Source of the DNA: Runella rosea
GTDB lineage: Bacteria > Bacteroidota > Bacteroidia > Cytophagales > Spirosomataceae
Length of the DNA stretch: 64,000 nucleotides
NCBI RefSeq assembly: GCF_003325355.1
Contig: NZ_CP030850.1
Span: 124,001 to 188,000 of the forward strand
Reading direction: 5' to 3'
The notes under the pieces are model-generated. The model made no database searches, was not told the origin of the DNA, and was given only the letters and a program-made list of their open reading frames with translations. Made by a program: the position numbers and the translations under genes. Positions 20,143-29,836 of the stretch are shown one piece after another; positions within the stretch are counted from its first letter, which is position 1; every line of letters begins with the position of its first letter.

Positions 20143-20187
20143 TTGGCGGGAATAGGCGCATTTATTACGCTTATTCCCGCCAATTTT
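20143..20187 (+). terminator. Terminator after rbfA
   Basis: Long hairpin TTGGCGGGAATAGGCG / CGCTTATTCCCGCCAA (20143-20158 and 20168-20183, one mismatch) followed by TTTT. It separates rbfA from pheA, although the pheA start lies only 13 bp beyond, so it may also act as an attenuator-like element for read-through into pheA. Confidence 0.8.
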
Positions 20188-20199
20188 GACTCCTAAACC

Positions 20200-21273
20200 A
20201 TGACTTTAGAAGAAATACGCCACGAAATAGATTCGTTGGACGACCAACTGCTTACCCTCTTGAACCGTCGTATGGAGTGGGTCCATAAAGTTGGCGAATT
20301 GAAACGGGCTACCAAAACGGTCATCTACCGTCCCGAACGTGAAAAAGCGATTTTGGACCGGGTAAAAAAGCACAACAAAGGCCCGCTTACGCCCGACGCG
20401 ATTGAGGCCATTTACTTAGAAATATTTGCGGCGGCCCGAAATATCGAACTTCCCGAGCGCATTGCGTATTTGGGCCCTGAGGGCAGTTTTACGCACCAAG
20501 CCGCCGAAAGCCGTTTTGGTGCCATGAGCGAATACATGACCCTGCCAACCATAAAATCTGTGTTTGAAGCGGTAGACACTGGGCGGGCAAAATTTGGTGT
20601 GATTCCGATTGAGAATAACCAAGAAGGTATTGTATATGAGACTGTTGACTTACTCAACGAAACCAGTGTCAACATTGCGGCTGAGCTAAAAATTCCTGTC
20701 CATTTTGCGTTGGCAACGGAGTGCGAAAACCCCTCAAAAATCAAGCGTATTTACTCCAAAGACATTGCTTTTCGGCAGTGCCGGGGATTTTTGAATAAAT
20801 ATTTTGAGCAAACTCAACCCGAAGAGATTCAGGTAGAGTCTACGTCTAAAGCGGCTAAGTTGGCGGCTGAAGACCCCGAAAGTGCGGCTATTTGCTCGGT
20901 CATTGCCGCTCGGTTGTTTAGTTTGCCCGTCTTGTTTGATAACATTGAAGACAATGGTAATAACCGCACTCGTTTTTTTATTTTGGCCAAAGATTTTGTC
21001 AATCAGCCCAGCGAAAACGATAAAACCACCATCATCGCCCGTTTGCCCGATACCGACAAGCCGGGGATATTGGCTGGTTTTTTGCAGGATTTTAAACGCT
21101 TGAATATTAACCTCACCAAAATCGAAAGCCGTCCTTACAAAGGCAGCGAAGATTTTAACTTCTGGTTTTTTATTGAGTTGGAAGGGTATTTTAAGGATGA
21201 GAATGTCCAGAAAGTATTCAAAAAACACCGCAACTACATCAAATGGCTGGGTAGCTATGTCAAAAATGCGTAG
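20200..21273 (+). CDS. pheA: Bifunctional chorismate mutase / prephenate dehydratase
   Basis: A 357-residue P-protein. Residues 1-85 are an AroQ chorismate mutase (EEIRHEIDSLDDQLLTLLNRRMEW, then KRATKTVIYRPEREKAIL). Residues about 92-270 are prephenate dehydratase (AYLGPEGSFTHQAA, and the catalytic NNRTRFFIL with the TRF motif). Residues about 280-355 are an ACT domain with GILAGFL and ESRP, the phenylalanine-binding motifs for feedback control. It converts chorismate to prephenate and then phenylpyruvate in phenylalanine synthesis. It follows the rbfA hairpin and is followed 39 bp later by csaA; co-transcription with csaA is possible. Confidence 0.97.
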   Translation: MTLEEIRHEIDSLDDQLLTLLNRRMEWVHKVGELKRATKTVIYRPEREKAILDRVKKHNKGPLTPDAIEAIYLEIFAAARNIELPERIAYLGPEGSFTHQAAESRFGAMSEYMTLPTIKSVFEAVDTGRAKFGVIPIENNQEGIVYETVDLLNETSVNIAAELKIPVHFALATECENPSKIKRIYSKDIAFRQCRGFLNKYFEQTQPEEIQVESTSKAAKLAAEDPESAAICSVIAARLFSLPVLFDNIEDNGNNRTRFFILAKDFVNQPSENDKTTIIARLPDTDKPGILAGFLQDFKRLNINLTKIESRPYKGSEDFNFWFFIELEGYFKDENVQKVFKKHRNYIKWLGSYVKNA

Positions 21274-21312
21274 CTACTCGGTGCTGTATTATTCACTTTT
21301 TTTAAGTAGGAA

Positions 21313-21648
21313 ATGAGCATCAATTGGCAGGATTTTGAAAAGGTAGAGTTGCGGGCCGGAACGATAGTTCAAGTAGAAGATTTTCCAAAAGCCCGAAAGC
21401 CTGCTTTTAAACTGTGGGTGGATTTGGGCGACGAGATTGGCATAAAACGCAGTTCTGCCCAGCTAACCAAGCTCTACTCTAAAGAGCAACTCCTTCATCG
21501 TCAGGTGATTTGTGTTACTAATTTTCCTGTTAAACAAGTCGCTGATTTCCTCTCTGAAGTGCTCGTCACGGGGTTTGTGTTGCCCGATGGTGAAGTTGTT
21601 TTGTCTGCTCCTGAGCGCAATGTGCCCAACGGTACCCGCCTAGCCTAA
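21313..21648 (+). CDS. csaA: CsaA-like tRNA-binding protein
   Basis: A 111-residue single-domain OB-fold protein of the CsaA family: [32 protein letters not shown], then [14 protein letters not shown] and [24 protein letters not shown]. It matches the tRNA-binding domain found at the C-terminus of bacterial methionyl-tRNA synthetase. CsaA was described as a chaperone-like factor in protein export in Bacillus and also binds tRNA. No signal peptide; cytoplasmic. Length is that of the stand-alone family. Confidence 0.93.
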   Translation: MSINWQDFEKVELRAGTIVQVEDFPKARKPAFKLWVDLGDEIGIKRSSAQLTKLYSKEQLLHRQVICVTNFPVKQVADFLSEVLVTGFVLPDGEVVLSAPERNVPNGTRLA

Positions 21649-21701
21649 AATTTGATTGTAAATTACTCCTTTATTCGTGCCCAAAACCATTATCCCAATT
21701 T

Positions 21702-23357
21702 ATGAAAAAGAGCTTTCAGCTTTTCGTTTTGCTATCATTTTGGGTATTATGCCCCGTTCTTGGACAAACGTCTTACCCGATTCTTCCAAAGCCATTACAG
21801 TTATTGCCGAAAGAAGGGACGTTTATCCTTCCCCAGAATCCAGTCATTGCTGTGGCAAGTACCGACCCCGTACTGCGCTGCCTAGCCGAAGAGCTGGCAA
21901 ACAAGATTGGGAGTGTCACAGGCAAGGATACGAAGGTATTTGCGGGTAATTTTCGGGTCAAAGATGGTATCAATTTTGTCGCCTCAAAAGATGATAAGCT
22001 CGGCGAAGAAGGCTATTTTTTGGAAATAACGCCTAAGCGAATTATCATTACGGCCGAGCAACCTAAAGGTTTTTTTTACGGAATTCAGTCGTTACTGCAG
22101 TTGATGCCTGCTGAAATCTACGGCGTCAGAAGGGTTGAGAATATAAAATGGAGCATTCCCTGCTGCCTAATTGAAGACCGACCACGGTACGCCTATCGTG
22201 GATTGATGCTTGATGCTGCGCGATATTTTTATCCCGTCTCTTTCATCAAAAAATACATTGATTTGATTGCATTGCACAAAATGAATACCTTTCATTGGCA
22301 TCTGACCGATGACCAAGGATGGCGAATCGAAATTAAAAAATATCCCAAATTGACCCAAGTCGGCTCGCAACGCCGACAAACCATGTTGGGCCATTATAGT
22401 GACCAAAAATACGATGGCAAGCCCTATGGCGGTTATTATACCCAAGATGACATCAGAGAGGTAGTAAGGTACGCGCAGGAGCGTTTTGTGACCGTCATTC
22501 CTGAAATTGAAATGCCAGGACATGCCTTGGCGGCGCTTGCAGCCTATCCGGAATATGGCAATAACCCTGACAAAATTTACCAAGTAGGCACCAAATGGGG
22601 AGTACATGAAGATGTTTTTGCCCCGAGAGAAGAGACATTTCGCTTTCTAGAAGGCATTCTGGCTGAAGTAATTGACTTGTTTCCTAGCCAATATATTCAC
22701 ATTGGAGGGGATGAGTGCCCCAAAAAACAGTGGGCAGAAAGTCGCTTTTGTCAGGAATTGATTAAAAAGGAAGGCTTGAAAGATGAACATGAACTACAGA
22801 GTTATTTTATCCGTCGTATTGATAAATTCATTACTTCAAAAGGGCGTAAAATGATTGGCTGGGATGAGATTTTAGAGGGAGGGATTTCGCCTAATGCAAC
22901 AGTTATGAGTTGGCAGGGTATTGAAGGGGGAGTGGCGGCTGCCAAACAGCGCCACGATGCAATTATGACACCCGGAAATTTTTGCTATTTAGACCATTAT
23001 CAGGCGGATTCCAAAACCCAGCCCATTGCCATCGGAGGGTTTACACCCTTGGAAGAGTCGTATTCATACGAACCTACCCCCTCCAACCTGACTCCTGATG
23101 AAGCTAAACACATTATTGGCGTTCAGGGAAATGTCTGGACCGAATATATGCCCACGCCCGAGTATGTCGAGTACATGACTTTTCCACGGGCTTGCGCACT
23201 GGCGGAAGTAGGTTGGACGGCCAAAAATGACAAGAATATCGATGATTTTAAAAAACGCTTGGATGTTCATAAGAAGCGACTTGACCATTTAAATGTAAAC
23301 TATTTCGAAGCGCCCATCAATCATAAATTTACCTATCGGTGGCCGTTGAAAAAATAG
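21702..23357 (+). CDS. Exported beta-N-acetylhexosaminidase, GH20
   Basis: A 551-residue protein with a signal peptide (residues 1-22, ending VLGQ). An N-terminal GH20b domain (about 25-150) precedes the GH20 barrel: YRGLMLDAARYFYP, NTFHWHLTDDQGWRIEI, PEIEMPGHALAAL and the catalytic pair Asp337-Glu338 in HIGGDECPK. GH20 enzymes use substrate-assisted catalysis, with the N-acetyl group as nucleophile, to remove terminal N-acetylglucosamine or N-acetylgalactosamine from chitin fragments, glycans or peptidoglycan fragments. It is periplasmic or outer-membrane associated. It stands alone, with no SusC/D pair nearby. Confidence 0.96.
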   Translation: MKKSFQLFVLLSFWVLCPVLGQTSYPILPKPLQLLPKEGTFILPQNPVIAVASTDPVLRCLAEELANKIGSVTGKDTKVFAGNFRVKDGINFVASKDDKLGEEGYFLEITPKRIIITAEQPKGFFYGIQSLLQLMPAEIYGVRRVENIKWSIPCCLIEDRPRYAYRGLMLDAARYFYPVSFIKKYIDLIALHKMNTFHWHLTDDQGWRIEIKKYPKLTQVGSQRRQTMLGHYSDQKYDGKPYGGYYTQDDIREVVRYAQERFVTVIPEIEMPGHALAALAAYPEYGNNPDKIYQVGTKWGVHEDVFAPREETFRFLEGILAEVIDLFPSQYIHIGGDECPKKQWAESRFCQELIKKEGLKDEHELQSYFIRRIDKFITSKGRKMIGWDEILEGGISPNATVMSWQGIEGGVAAAKQRHDAIMTPGNFCYLDHYQADSKTQPIAIGGFTPLEESYSYEPTPSNLTPDEAKHIIGVQGNVWTEYMPTPEYVEYMTFPRACALAEVGWTAKNDKNIDDFKKRLDVHKKRLDHLNVNYFEAPINHKFTYRWPLKK

Positions 23358-23407
23358 AAAAAGGGTATTTTGATGGACAATAAAGAGGACTTGTAATGTT
23401 GTTTTGA

Positions 23408-23415
23408 TAACTTTG
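23408..23415 (+). promoter_or_regulatory. Bacteroidota -7 element before the DUF4403 gene
   Basis: TAACTTTG matches TAnnTTTG; a TTG at 23391-23393 lies 14 bp before it, a short spacing. The gene start is 31 bp downstream at 23446. Confidence 0.5.
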
Positions 23416-23445
23416 CGAGTCCTTCATTTATTTTGAATTATTCTC

Positions 23446-24927
23446 ATGTTATTAGATAAAGTTGGTGTTAAACCTTTAGTTTTGCGATACACTTTTTCCT
23501 GCCCCTTCTCTTCGTTAATTTATCTTTCGTTTTTTGTTCTTTCTCTATTGGTTATTGGCTGTAAACCCCCAACCACTACGCAGCCAAAAGCACCAGCGGA
23601 GGCATATCAACATACGAACATGGAAATTCAAAGCGAAAAACATAAATCGGTTGTTCATGTACCCATCGAGTTATCGATTGCCGAGGTAACAAAACACCTG
23701 AATGTGCAGGTGCAGGGGTTGATTTATGAAGACAATAGTTTTAGCGACGACAATCAGGATAATTTTAAGATTAAAGTTTGGAAAAGAGCACCAATCGTTG
23801 CTGAGGCCAGAGATTCATTGCTGTATTATACCGTACCGCTGAAAATATGGGCTGAAAAAGCCTATAAAATAGCGCCGTTGGGCATTGAGATTTCGGGCAG
23901 TCAAAGCACCGAATTTCAGCTAAATCTGAAATTTATGACCCGTTTTGGCATTGATCCTGACTGGAAAGTCAGTACCAATACCGTTTCGGCGGGCTTTGAT
24001 TGGGTAACGAAACCAAGCATAAAAGTAGCGGGAATTGATATACCCATTACTGGTTTGGTAAGCCGTAAAATTTCCGAAAACTTAGGCACGATTTCAAAAT
24101 CCATTGACGATAACGTACGGAAAAATTTCATCATTAAACCCTACGTCATCCAAGCCTGGAATTTAATCCGTGAACCAAGATTACTTTCAGAAGAGTACAG
24201 GTCGTGGCTTGTGGTGACTCCGACCGATATTTTGGCTTCTCCTTTCGAAATTAAAAATGGCAAAATTAGCGCAACCATCGGAATCAGGGGTTTCACCCAA
24301 ACAGTGATTGGGGCAAAACCAGTCATGAAGCCCGTCGTCGATGTGCCTAATCTGATTATCACCAATGATATACCCCAAGGTTTTCAAATCGGATTGATTG
24401 GGGTGGTGCCCTATGAAGAGGCCTCTCGATTGGCGGCAGCTCAATTTATTGGGAAAACATTTGATTTTAAAGACGGAAAATACAAAATTGAAGTGACGGA
24501 GGTTGATATTTATGGTCAAAATGATAAGCTTGTTATCAAGGCGGGATTGAAGGGAAGCATCAACGGAGTCATCTATCTCAAAGGTGTTCCTTATTACGAT
24601 GCTGATACGCGCTTACTTTCTTTAAAGAATGTGGACTATGATTTGAGTACCCGAAACGTACTTGTTCAAACGGCAAATTGGCTGTTGCAGGGACGTTTTG
24701 CCAAACAAATAGAACAACAATTTGTGTTTCCAATAGGCACCCAAATTGACGAAGCCCAAAAAGCTATTCGTCAACAACTTACTAACCGTAAAGTAGCCAA
24801 AGGGGTAGATTTGGGAGGGCGTTTAGACACCTTGGTTCCTGATCAGGTTTATCTAACTCCAACCTCTTTGGTAGCATTAGTTGTCGCAAAAGGGCGCATC
24901 GAAGTTAAAATTGATGGGCTACTCTAA
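23446..24927 (+). CDS. DUF4403-family lipoprotein
   Basis: A 493-residue protein. A long N-terminus with a hydrophobic segment (about residues 20-37) ends at a likely lipobox (VIGC), predicting a lipoprotein. The mature part matches DUF4403 proteins: an early VHVPIELSIAEVTKHLN segment, central KNFIIKPYVIQAWNLIREP, and a C-terminal LTPTSLVALVVAKGRIEV-like ending. The family has a tubular lipid-binding (TULIP/BPI-like) look in its amphipathic beta repeats, but that is inference from sequence pattern. Function unknown; likely envelope. An ATG further in (MEIQSE) is too late to keep the signal. Confidence 0.88.
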   Translation: MLLDKVGVKPLVLRYTFSCPFSSLIYLSFFVLSLLVIGCKPPTTTQPKAPAEAYQHTNMEIQSEKHKSVVHVPIELSIAEVTKHLNVQVQGLIYEDNSFSDDNQDNFKIKVWKRAPIVAEARDSLLYYTVPLKIWAEKAYKIAPLGIEISGSQSTEFQLNLKFMTRFGIDPDWKVSTNTVSAGFDWVTKPSIKVAGIDIPITGLVSRKISENLGTISKSIDDNVRKNFIIKPYVIQAWNLIREPRLLSEEYRSWLVVTPTDILASPFEIKNGKISATIGIRGFTQTVIGAKPVMKPVVDVPNLIITNDIPQGFQIGLIGVVPYEEASRLAAAQFIGKTFDFKDGKYKIEVTEVDIYGQNDKLVIKAGLKGSINGVIYLKGVPYYDADTRLLSLKNVDYDLSTRNVLVQTANWLLQGRFAKQIEQQFVFPIGTQIDEAQKAIRQQLTNRKVAKGVDLGGRLDTLVPDQVYLTPTSLVALVVAKGRIEVKIDGLL

Positions 24928-25005
24928 GTCAAAAAATTGAATGACAGTTTATGGTTATTACGATTTTTTTCTGTTTATTTGATTTTTAAAGAGCACAACT
25001 CTTCA

Positions 25006-25013
25006 TAGATTTG
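25006..25013 (+). promoter_or_regulatory. Bacteroidota -7 element of rnpB
   Basis: TAGATTTG matches TAnnTTTG and lies about 10-15 bp before the predicted 5' end of the RNase P RNA, the distance expected for a -7 element. Confidence 0.65.
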
Positions 25014-25023
25014 TGCCCAATAG

Positions 25024-25426
25024 TGAATCAGGTCCGTCTTATCGTTCCAAATTAATTTTGGGAAGGAAAGTCCGGACAGCGCAGAGTACCGTACTTCCTA
25101 ACAGGAAGGCAGGTCGTTGGTGACGGCGACTTGACAGCAAGTGCAACAGAAAGCAAACCGCCAAGTTTCGAACTCGTTCGAAATTGGGTAAGGGCGAAAG
25201 GGTGGGGTAAGAGCCCACCGCTCGGTTGGTGACAAGCGAGGCATGGTAAACCTTACGGGCTGAAAGACCAAATAAGTGCCGATTTTGGAGTTACTCGCTC
25301 CAATCCTCTTCAACGGGGTATCGGCATGGGTAGGTTGATAGATTCGGACGGCGACGTCAGAACCAGATAAATGATAAGAGTCCCGATGAAAGTCGGGAAA
25401 CAGAATCCGGCTTATAAGACTTGATA
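25024..25426 (+). ncRNA. rnpB: RNase P RNA (class A)
   Basis: About 400 nt with the conserved RNase P core. The 5' half has GGAAGGAAAGTCCGGAC (CR-I), and ACAGAAAGCAAACCGCC and GGTAAGGGCGAAAGGGTGGGGTAAGAGCCCACCG-type elements follow in order (split over 25145-25225). The 3' half has CATGGTAAACC, the AGATAAATGAT segment (CR-V) and ACAGAATCCGGCTTATA. Helix P1 is visible as GTCTTAT near the 5' end (25036-25042) pairing with ATAAGAC at 25414-25420. A hairpin TCCCGATGAAAGTCGGGA is an internal helix. The RNA is the catalytic subunit that trims tRNA 5' ends. The ends are uncertain by a few bases. Confidence 0.95.
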
Positions 25427-25489
25427 CACTATTATTTAAGAAAATGTTAGTATTACCTTTTTGTAGTAAATAACAATCATTCATTGCCC

Positions 25490-27055
25490 ATGAAAAAAGT
25501 CAACTTTCTGTCCACTCTATTAATTGTATCGTTTGCATTGACGAAAATTAATGCTCAGGCCCCCGCACCTAAACGCGCAGGCTATGAAGGTCCTAATAAA
25601 TTGAATACATGGGCACTTACCATCACCCCCGCCCTGACTCAATTTTACGGTGATTTACGTCAGCACGACTTTAAACTGGGGCCAGAAGAACATCTAACGG
25701 GTGGTTTAGGCCTGGGGTTGCACAAACAGGTATCTCCTATTTTCGGAGCAAGTCTTAACTTCTGGACTGGAAACCTGAATGGCTCCAAACAGCGAATTTA
25801 CAATGCTCATTTTGAGTCAAAAGGGTTTCTGCAAACTTCAATCAACGCTCATGCCAATCTCAAGCCTATTCTGTTTGGTTATGATAAACTCAAACGTTGG
25901 AAATGGGATGTCTACGTAGGTTATGGGTACATGTGGTTCAATTCTAAAGTGTATCGTATGGGCACCAACAACGGTACGCTCCTCATTAGCAGTAATACAA
26001 ATCGAAGCTCAAAAACTGCTGGGGAATGGGAAAGAGATGGATCTACCTACACGCGTGAAATTGTAGTTCCCATTGGTTCTTCCATTCATTTTGAAGTTTC
26101 ACCACGTATTGATATTGGTTTAGACTTTACCCTAAACCACGTTAATTCCGAAAAATTGGATGTTACGTATGGCGGTGGTGGTGCTGAGCAGTACCCAAGA
26201 CAAGATATTTGGTTGTTTAGAAAAGGAGATTCAAAACAAGATAAATGGGGAAGTGTCGGATTGGCAATTACCTACAAAATGGGCAAGAGTGCAGTAATGG
26301 CTAAGAAAGATGCCAAAGGAAATTGGGTCCATGATCCAGCCAAAGGTCGTTATCATTTGCGTTATACTAACCCATTGGCTTTGATTCCGCCGCCGTATAA
26401 TCCTACGATGAAAGAGGCTGACTCAATTGCTAAAGCAAATATGCCTAAACCCGTTGATCCACGTTTGTTTACAGATTCAGATGGAGATGGTGTTGCTGAC
26501 CTTTTCGACAAAGAACCAAGTACTCCTGCCAACAGCATTGTATCAGGTGGTGGAGTAGCAATGGATCTTGATAAGTACATCAAAGATATTATTGCCCGTA
26601 ATTTGCCGAAAGAAGAATGTGAAGCAATGTTTGGTAACATCGAGTTTGATACCGACAAGGCGATCGTAAAAGATCCTTCGCAGCAGATTCTTCGTCAAGT
26701 GATTGACCTACTCAATCTTCGTCCAAATTGTCGGGCGATTATCGTAGGCCATACCGACGCTCGCGCTTCTGATAACTATAACGTGCAACTTTCGAAACGC
26801 AGGGTAGAAGCCGCCAAACGTTACCTAATACGTAATGGTTTGCAGGATCCAAGCCGTATCACGCTTGAATATTACGGAGAGCTTCGTCCGCTTGCCGATA
26901 ACAAATCAGTAGAAGGGATGAGCCGTAACCGTCGCGTAGAAATCAGAATTTTACCGATGAATGACTTACGTTCAACTTATCCAGCAGGTTTCCGTACGGG
27001 TAAAAAGAAAGAGCAAGAGGCAACTAAGCCAGCCCGCGAAAAACGTCAGAGATAA
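25490..27055 (+). CDS. OmpA-family outer-membrane protein
   Basis: A 521-residue protein with a signal peptide (residues 1-22, ending KINAQ). Residues about 30-260 look like an outer-membrane beta-barrel. A thrombospondin type 3-like calcium motif follows (DSDGDGVADLFDKEP, about residue 325). Residues about 380-495 are an OmpA-like peptidoglycan-binding domain with NIEFDTDKA, IVGHTDARASDNYNVQLSKRR and GMSRNRRVEI. It ties the outer membrane to the cell wall. The tail is basic (KKKEQEATKPAREKRQR). The ATG at 25490 is preferred to an upstream TTG. It follows rnpB and ends at a strong terminator. Confidence 0.93.
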   Translation: MKKVNFLSTLLIVSFALTKINAQAPAPKRAGYEGPNKLNTWALTITPALTQFYGDLRQHDFKLGPEEHLTGGLGLGLHKQVSPIFGASLNFWTGNLNGSKQRIYNAHFESKGFLQTSINAHANLKPILFGYDKLKRWKWDVYVGYGYMWFNSKVYRMGTNNGTLLISSNTNRSSKTAGEWERDGSTYTREIVVPIGSSIHFEVSPRIDIGLDFTLNHVNSEKLDVTYGGGGAEQYPRQDIWLFRKGDSKQDKWGSVGLAITYKMGKSAVMAKKDAKGNWVHDPAKGRYHLRYTNPLALIPPPYNPTMKEADSIAKANMPKPVDPRLFTDSDGDGVADLFDKEPSTPANSIVSGGGVAMDLDKYIKDIIARNLPKEECEAMFGNIEFDTDKAIVKDPSQQILRQVIDLLNLRPNCRAIIVGHTDARASDNYNVQLSKRRVEAAKRYLIRNGLQDPSRITLEYYGELRPLADNKSVEGMSRNRRVEIRILPMNDLRSTYPAGFRTGKKKEQEATKPAREKRQR

Positions 27056-27078
27056 GAAATTCGAAACATAATTGAAAC

Positions 27079-27116
27079 AAAAAGGGTCATTTTGCTAAGC
27101 AAAATGACCCTTTTTG
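27079..27116 (+). terminator. Terminator after the OmpA-family gene
   Basis: Hairpin AAAGGGTCATTTTGC / GCAAAATGACCCTTT (27081-27095 and 27099-27113) with flanking A and T runs, between convergent genes, so it may work in both directions. Confidence 0.9.
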
Positions 27117-27178
27117 TAAATGTTGAGTTTCTGTTGTAAAGAAAAATAAAACCTCCTGTTTTTTAAGGGTCGGGCAGT

Positions 27179-28471
27179 CTAAGGTTTGGCATGTCTTAAT
27201 TCCAAGCCCACTGATGTACGAGGTTTAAATCCCGTCCATGTTGCTTCATTAGAATTCTCTTTTACTTCCAGATATTTTTTGTAGTCAAGGCCTTTGAGTT
27301 GTGCGCCTAAAAATGCCGTTACAAAATGCTGATTGATATTATTGATACGACGTTCGTTCCAAGCAGGTTCAGCATATCGCAAATATTCATCAAGGGGGAG
27401 GCCGGGCGTGATAGATTCGGTGGGTGGAGGGTTGGGAGCTACATTGTGACGGGCATTGATGTAGGTTAGCATATAACGGTCGGCGTTGATTGCTCCGTCG
27501 TAGATGGCCTTGATTCCTTTTTCATAGCCCGAAATATCATCTTGACTGCCTGCAACAAAAAATGTAGGGACGGTAAGGCCTTTCAATCCTTCAGCATCCC
27601 AAACGCCCCGTTCCATTCCCCAAGGAGCAAAAGCGACAACTGCCTTAATTCTTGGGTCAAGGGAAGCCGAAAAGGCGGCATTTCCTGTCATCCTTTTTTC
27701 TAAGGCTTTGCTACCGCCAGTCATTTGGCCGAAAAATTTTACGGCTTGGGCACTGTAACCCGCACCAGCGGCATTGAGTGCTCCATAACCGCCCATGGAA
27801 TAGCCAATTAAAGCCGTATTCTCAGCATTTACCAACCCTGACAAAAAAGTTTTACTTTCCTTGTTACCCAAGCGGGCCATTTCATTGAGAACAAACAAAT
27901 CATCGAGCGAACGGTTGAGCAATGTGCTGGCAAAGCTTGCCGCATCGCTAAAGGTAGATTCTGTATGGTCAATGGCTACGACAATATAGCCTTTGGAAGC
28001 TAAGTTTTCGGTCAGGTAAGTAAGTAAATACCGAGAGCCTAAGTACCCATGAGACACAATCAAGAGAGGGTAGGGCCCGTCGGTCTTGTCGGCTTGGGCG
28101 TTGCGTAAAGCCCGCCCCATAAATTTGAAGGGGATTAGAGGTCTTTTGGGGTCATTACTGGAGCCAAGCACTTGGTCATATTCAACGAGTTGTTGCTTAT
28201 CTGGTGGAATGATGGCAGGATACCAAATTTCAACGGTTAAAGGGCGATTATAGAGGGAGTCTTTTCCGTTTTTCGAATGGAGAACATCCAACTGATTATT
28301 GTTGACCAATTTCAGGGTTTGGACCCCAATACTATATTTTCCCCTCGTTGCGAGTTCAGGGGCATCAGGAAGCAAATCGCCGTTTATAAAGTTTGTTTGG
28401 GCATAGGTGATACCGACATGAAAACATTCGGTAAAGACCAATAGAGCAAGTAAGAGGGCGTTTTTTTTCAT
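27179..28471 (-). CDS. Exported alpha/beta hydrolase (dienelactone/PAF-acetylhydrolase-like)
   Basis: A 430-residue protein with a signal peptide (residues 1-24, ending ITYAQ). The alpha/beta-hydrolase core shows the oxyanion segment LLIVSHGYLGSRY, the nucleophile elbow GYSMGGYGALNAAG (Ser about residue 226), an acid residue in FFVAGSQDDISGYE and a late His in YINARHNVAPN. The pattern (ELATRGKYSIGVQTL, then TVEIWYPA) is that of exported dienelactone-hydrolase or platelet-activating-factor acetylhydrolase relatives. Substrate unknown; envelope. It is alone and convergent with the OmpA-family gene. Confidence 0.88.
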   Translation of the reverse strand: MKKNALLLALLVFTECFHVGITYAQTNFINGDLLPDAPELATRGKYSIGVQTLKLVNNNQLDVLHSKNGKDSLYNRPLTVEIWYPAIIPPDKQQLVEYDQVLGSSNDPKRPLIPFKFMGRALRNAQADKTDGPYPLLIVSHGYLGSRYLLTYLTENLASKGYIVVAIDHTESTFSDAASFASTLLNRSLDDLFVLNEMARLGNKESKTFLSGLVNAENTALIGYSMGGYGALNAAGAGYSAQAVKFFGQMTGGSKALEKRMTGNAAFSASLDPRIKAVVAFAPWGMERGVWDAEGLKGLTVPTFFVAGSQDDISGYEKGIKAIYDGAINADRYMLTYINARHNVAPNPPPTESITPGLPLDEYLRYAEPAWNERRINNINQHFVTAFLGAQLKGLDYKKYLEVKENSNEATWTGFKPRTSVGLELRHAKP

Positions 28472-28606
28472 AAAAGGTTGTTAGAATAAGGAAAAAAATA
28501 AACAAAGGGACAATCGAAATGAAGAGCAAAGCCTCGAAGAATGACGACTTTAATGGATAGTCAGAAACAAGGGCTAGAAGAGAAAATCAAACTAAAGAGT
28601 AAGTTT

Positions 28607-29329
28607 TTATTCACTGAGTAATCCACTGCTTTTTAGTTTTTGCGTTACTTTATCTTTGTAAGACATCCCGATAGGAAGAAAGTAGGTGCTGACCCTCAGT
28701 TCATTGGACGAAATACGATTGATATGATTCATGTTTACAATAAAGGAGCGATGGATTCGTAAAAATGGCTCCTGAGGCAATACCTCTTCAATGTTTGAAA
28801 GCATTTGGTTTACTACTACTGTACCATCTGAAGTAACAATTTTAACGTATACACCGTAGGCTTCAATGTACAAGATATCGCTATAATTAAACCGAACCGT
28901 TGAGCGGCCTGTTGGGAGGAAAACATAGTTTTTAACAGGCGTTTTCTCCGCAATAACTTGCTGACTTGGTATTTTTTTAGTGGCGCGTTGGATAGATTTT
29001 AGGAGGCGGGTGTAAGAAAAGGGTTTAGTGAGAAAGTCAATAACATCAAAGTCAAAGCAATCTACTGCTAGTTCTACGTGTGAGGAAGTAACGACGACAG
29101 GTGCATGGGCAGGGAACAGTTTCAATAACTCTAGCCCAGACAAATCGGGAAGTTCAATGTCTAAAAAAATTATATCGGCGGTTTTTCTATTGAGGTATTC
29201 AAATGCTTCAGTAACTGTTCCACACACAACAGCGTCTTCAAACATATTGGTTTTAGTGAGGAGATAAACTAAGCTTTTTTGGGCAAGGGGATCATCTTCT
29301 ACAATTAAAGGGACAAGTTTATGTTCCAT
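28607..29329 (-). CDS. LytTR-type response regulator (copy 1)
   Basis: A 240-residue regulator. The receiver domain covers residues about 6-120, with acidic pocket Glu11-Asp12-Asp13, phospho-acceptor Asp57 (FLDIELPDLSG) and Lys in LTKPFSY. Residues about 140-238 are a LytTR DNA-binding domain: VFLPTGRSTVRFNYSDILYIEAYGVYVKI, MLSNIEEVLP and FLRIHRSFIVNMNHI. An in-frame TTG at 29341 exists, but the ATG at 29329 gives the same N-terminus as the paralogue at 31508. LytTR regulators bind direct repeats upstream of envelope or signalling genes. The nearest kinase is at 30201, across an 870-bp, mainly non-coding interval. Compared with copy 2, roughly half the residues match and the length is the same. 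Confidence 0.93.
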   Translation of the reverse strand: MEHKLVPLIVEDDPLAQKSLVYLLTKTNMFEDAVVCGTVTEAFEYLNRKTADIIFLDIELPDLSGLELLKLFPAHAPVVVTSSHVELAVDCFDFDVIDFLTKPFSYTRLLKSIQRATKKIPSQQVIAEKTPVKNYVFLPTGRSTVRFNYSDILYIEAYGVYVKIVTSDGTVVVNQMLSNIEEVLPQEPFLRIHRSFIVNMNHINRISSNELRVSTYFLPIGMSYKDKVTQKLKSSGLLSE

Positions 29330-29535
29330 ATCGTTGAACAAATGGGTATATATTAATAGTATACTTGAAAAATAATCAGGAAATAATACGCTATAAAAGA
29401 ATTGGATGCGTTAAGATAGCAAAGCTTTTTAACTTTAAGTTGCCTTATTTTACTCATTTATATATTTAATTGTAGGTTTTACATAAAAAAAGGTCTCGTT
29501 CATTAGTATTTTGTGAATCGTAAAAATACTCAATG

Positions 29536-29543
29536 TATTTTTG
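29536..29543 (+). promoter_or_regulatory. Possible promoter in the interval before the kinase gene
   Basis: TATTTTTG matches TAnnTTTG, with TTG at 29511-29513 and a 22-bp spacer. If active it would start a plus-strand transcript at about 29550 through the small reading frame at 29837. The surrounding 70 bp resemble the region at 32313-32383 upstream of the second LytTR gene. Confidence 0.4.
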
Positions 29544-29836
29544 TACCAGCACTTTACCCTGCATATTCTTCCTCGCATTACTATTTAGCCTCTTACCAAA
29601 TTAAGACAAAACGCCCCAAATAAATTTTGGTGTTGTTTACTGAATCCAAGATATGTTTTTGTTTTTCTAATAATAAATTCTAATTTGAAGCTAAATTCTT
29701 AGTCAGCAAAACTGAGGCATGTAGCATAGATTTAGAACATGTTGTTCAAAAGACATTAGCAGTAAAATTCTTAGAGATGACTAATAAATGGTTGTTCTTA
29801 AAAAAATTATAATATATCTTTAGTTACTTTTATATA

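Noticed and set aside
25370-25400. Hairpin near the end of rnpB as a terminator
   Set aside because: It is an internal helix of the RNase P RNA; conserved RNase P sequence continues after it.
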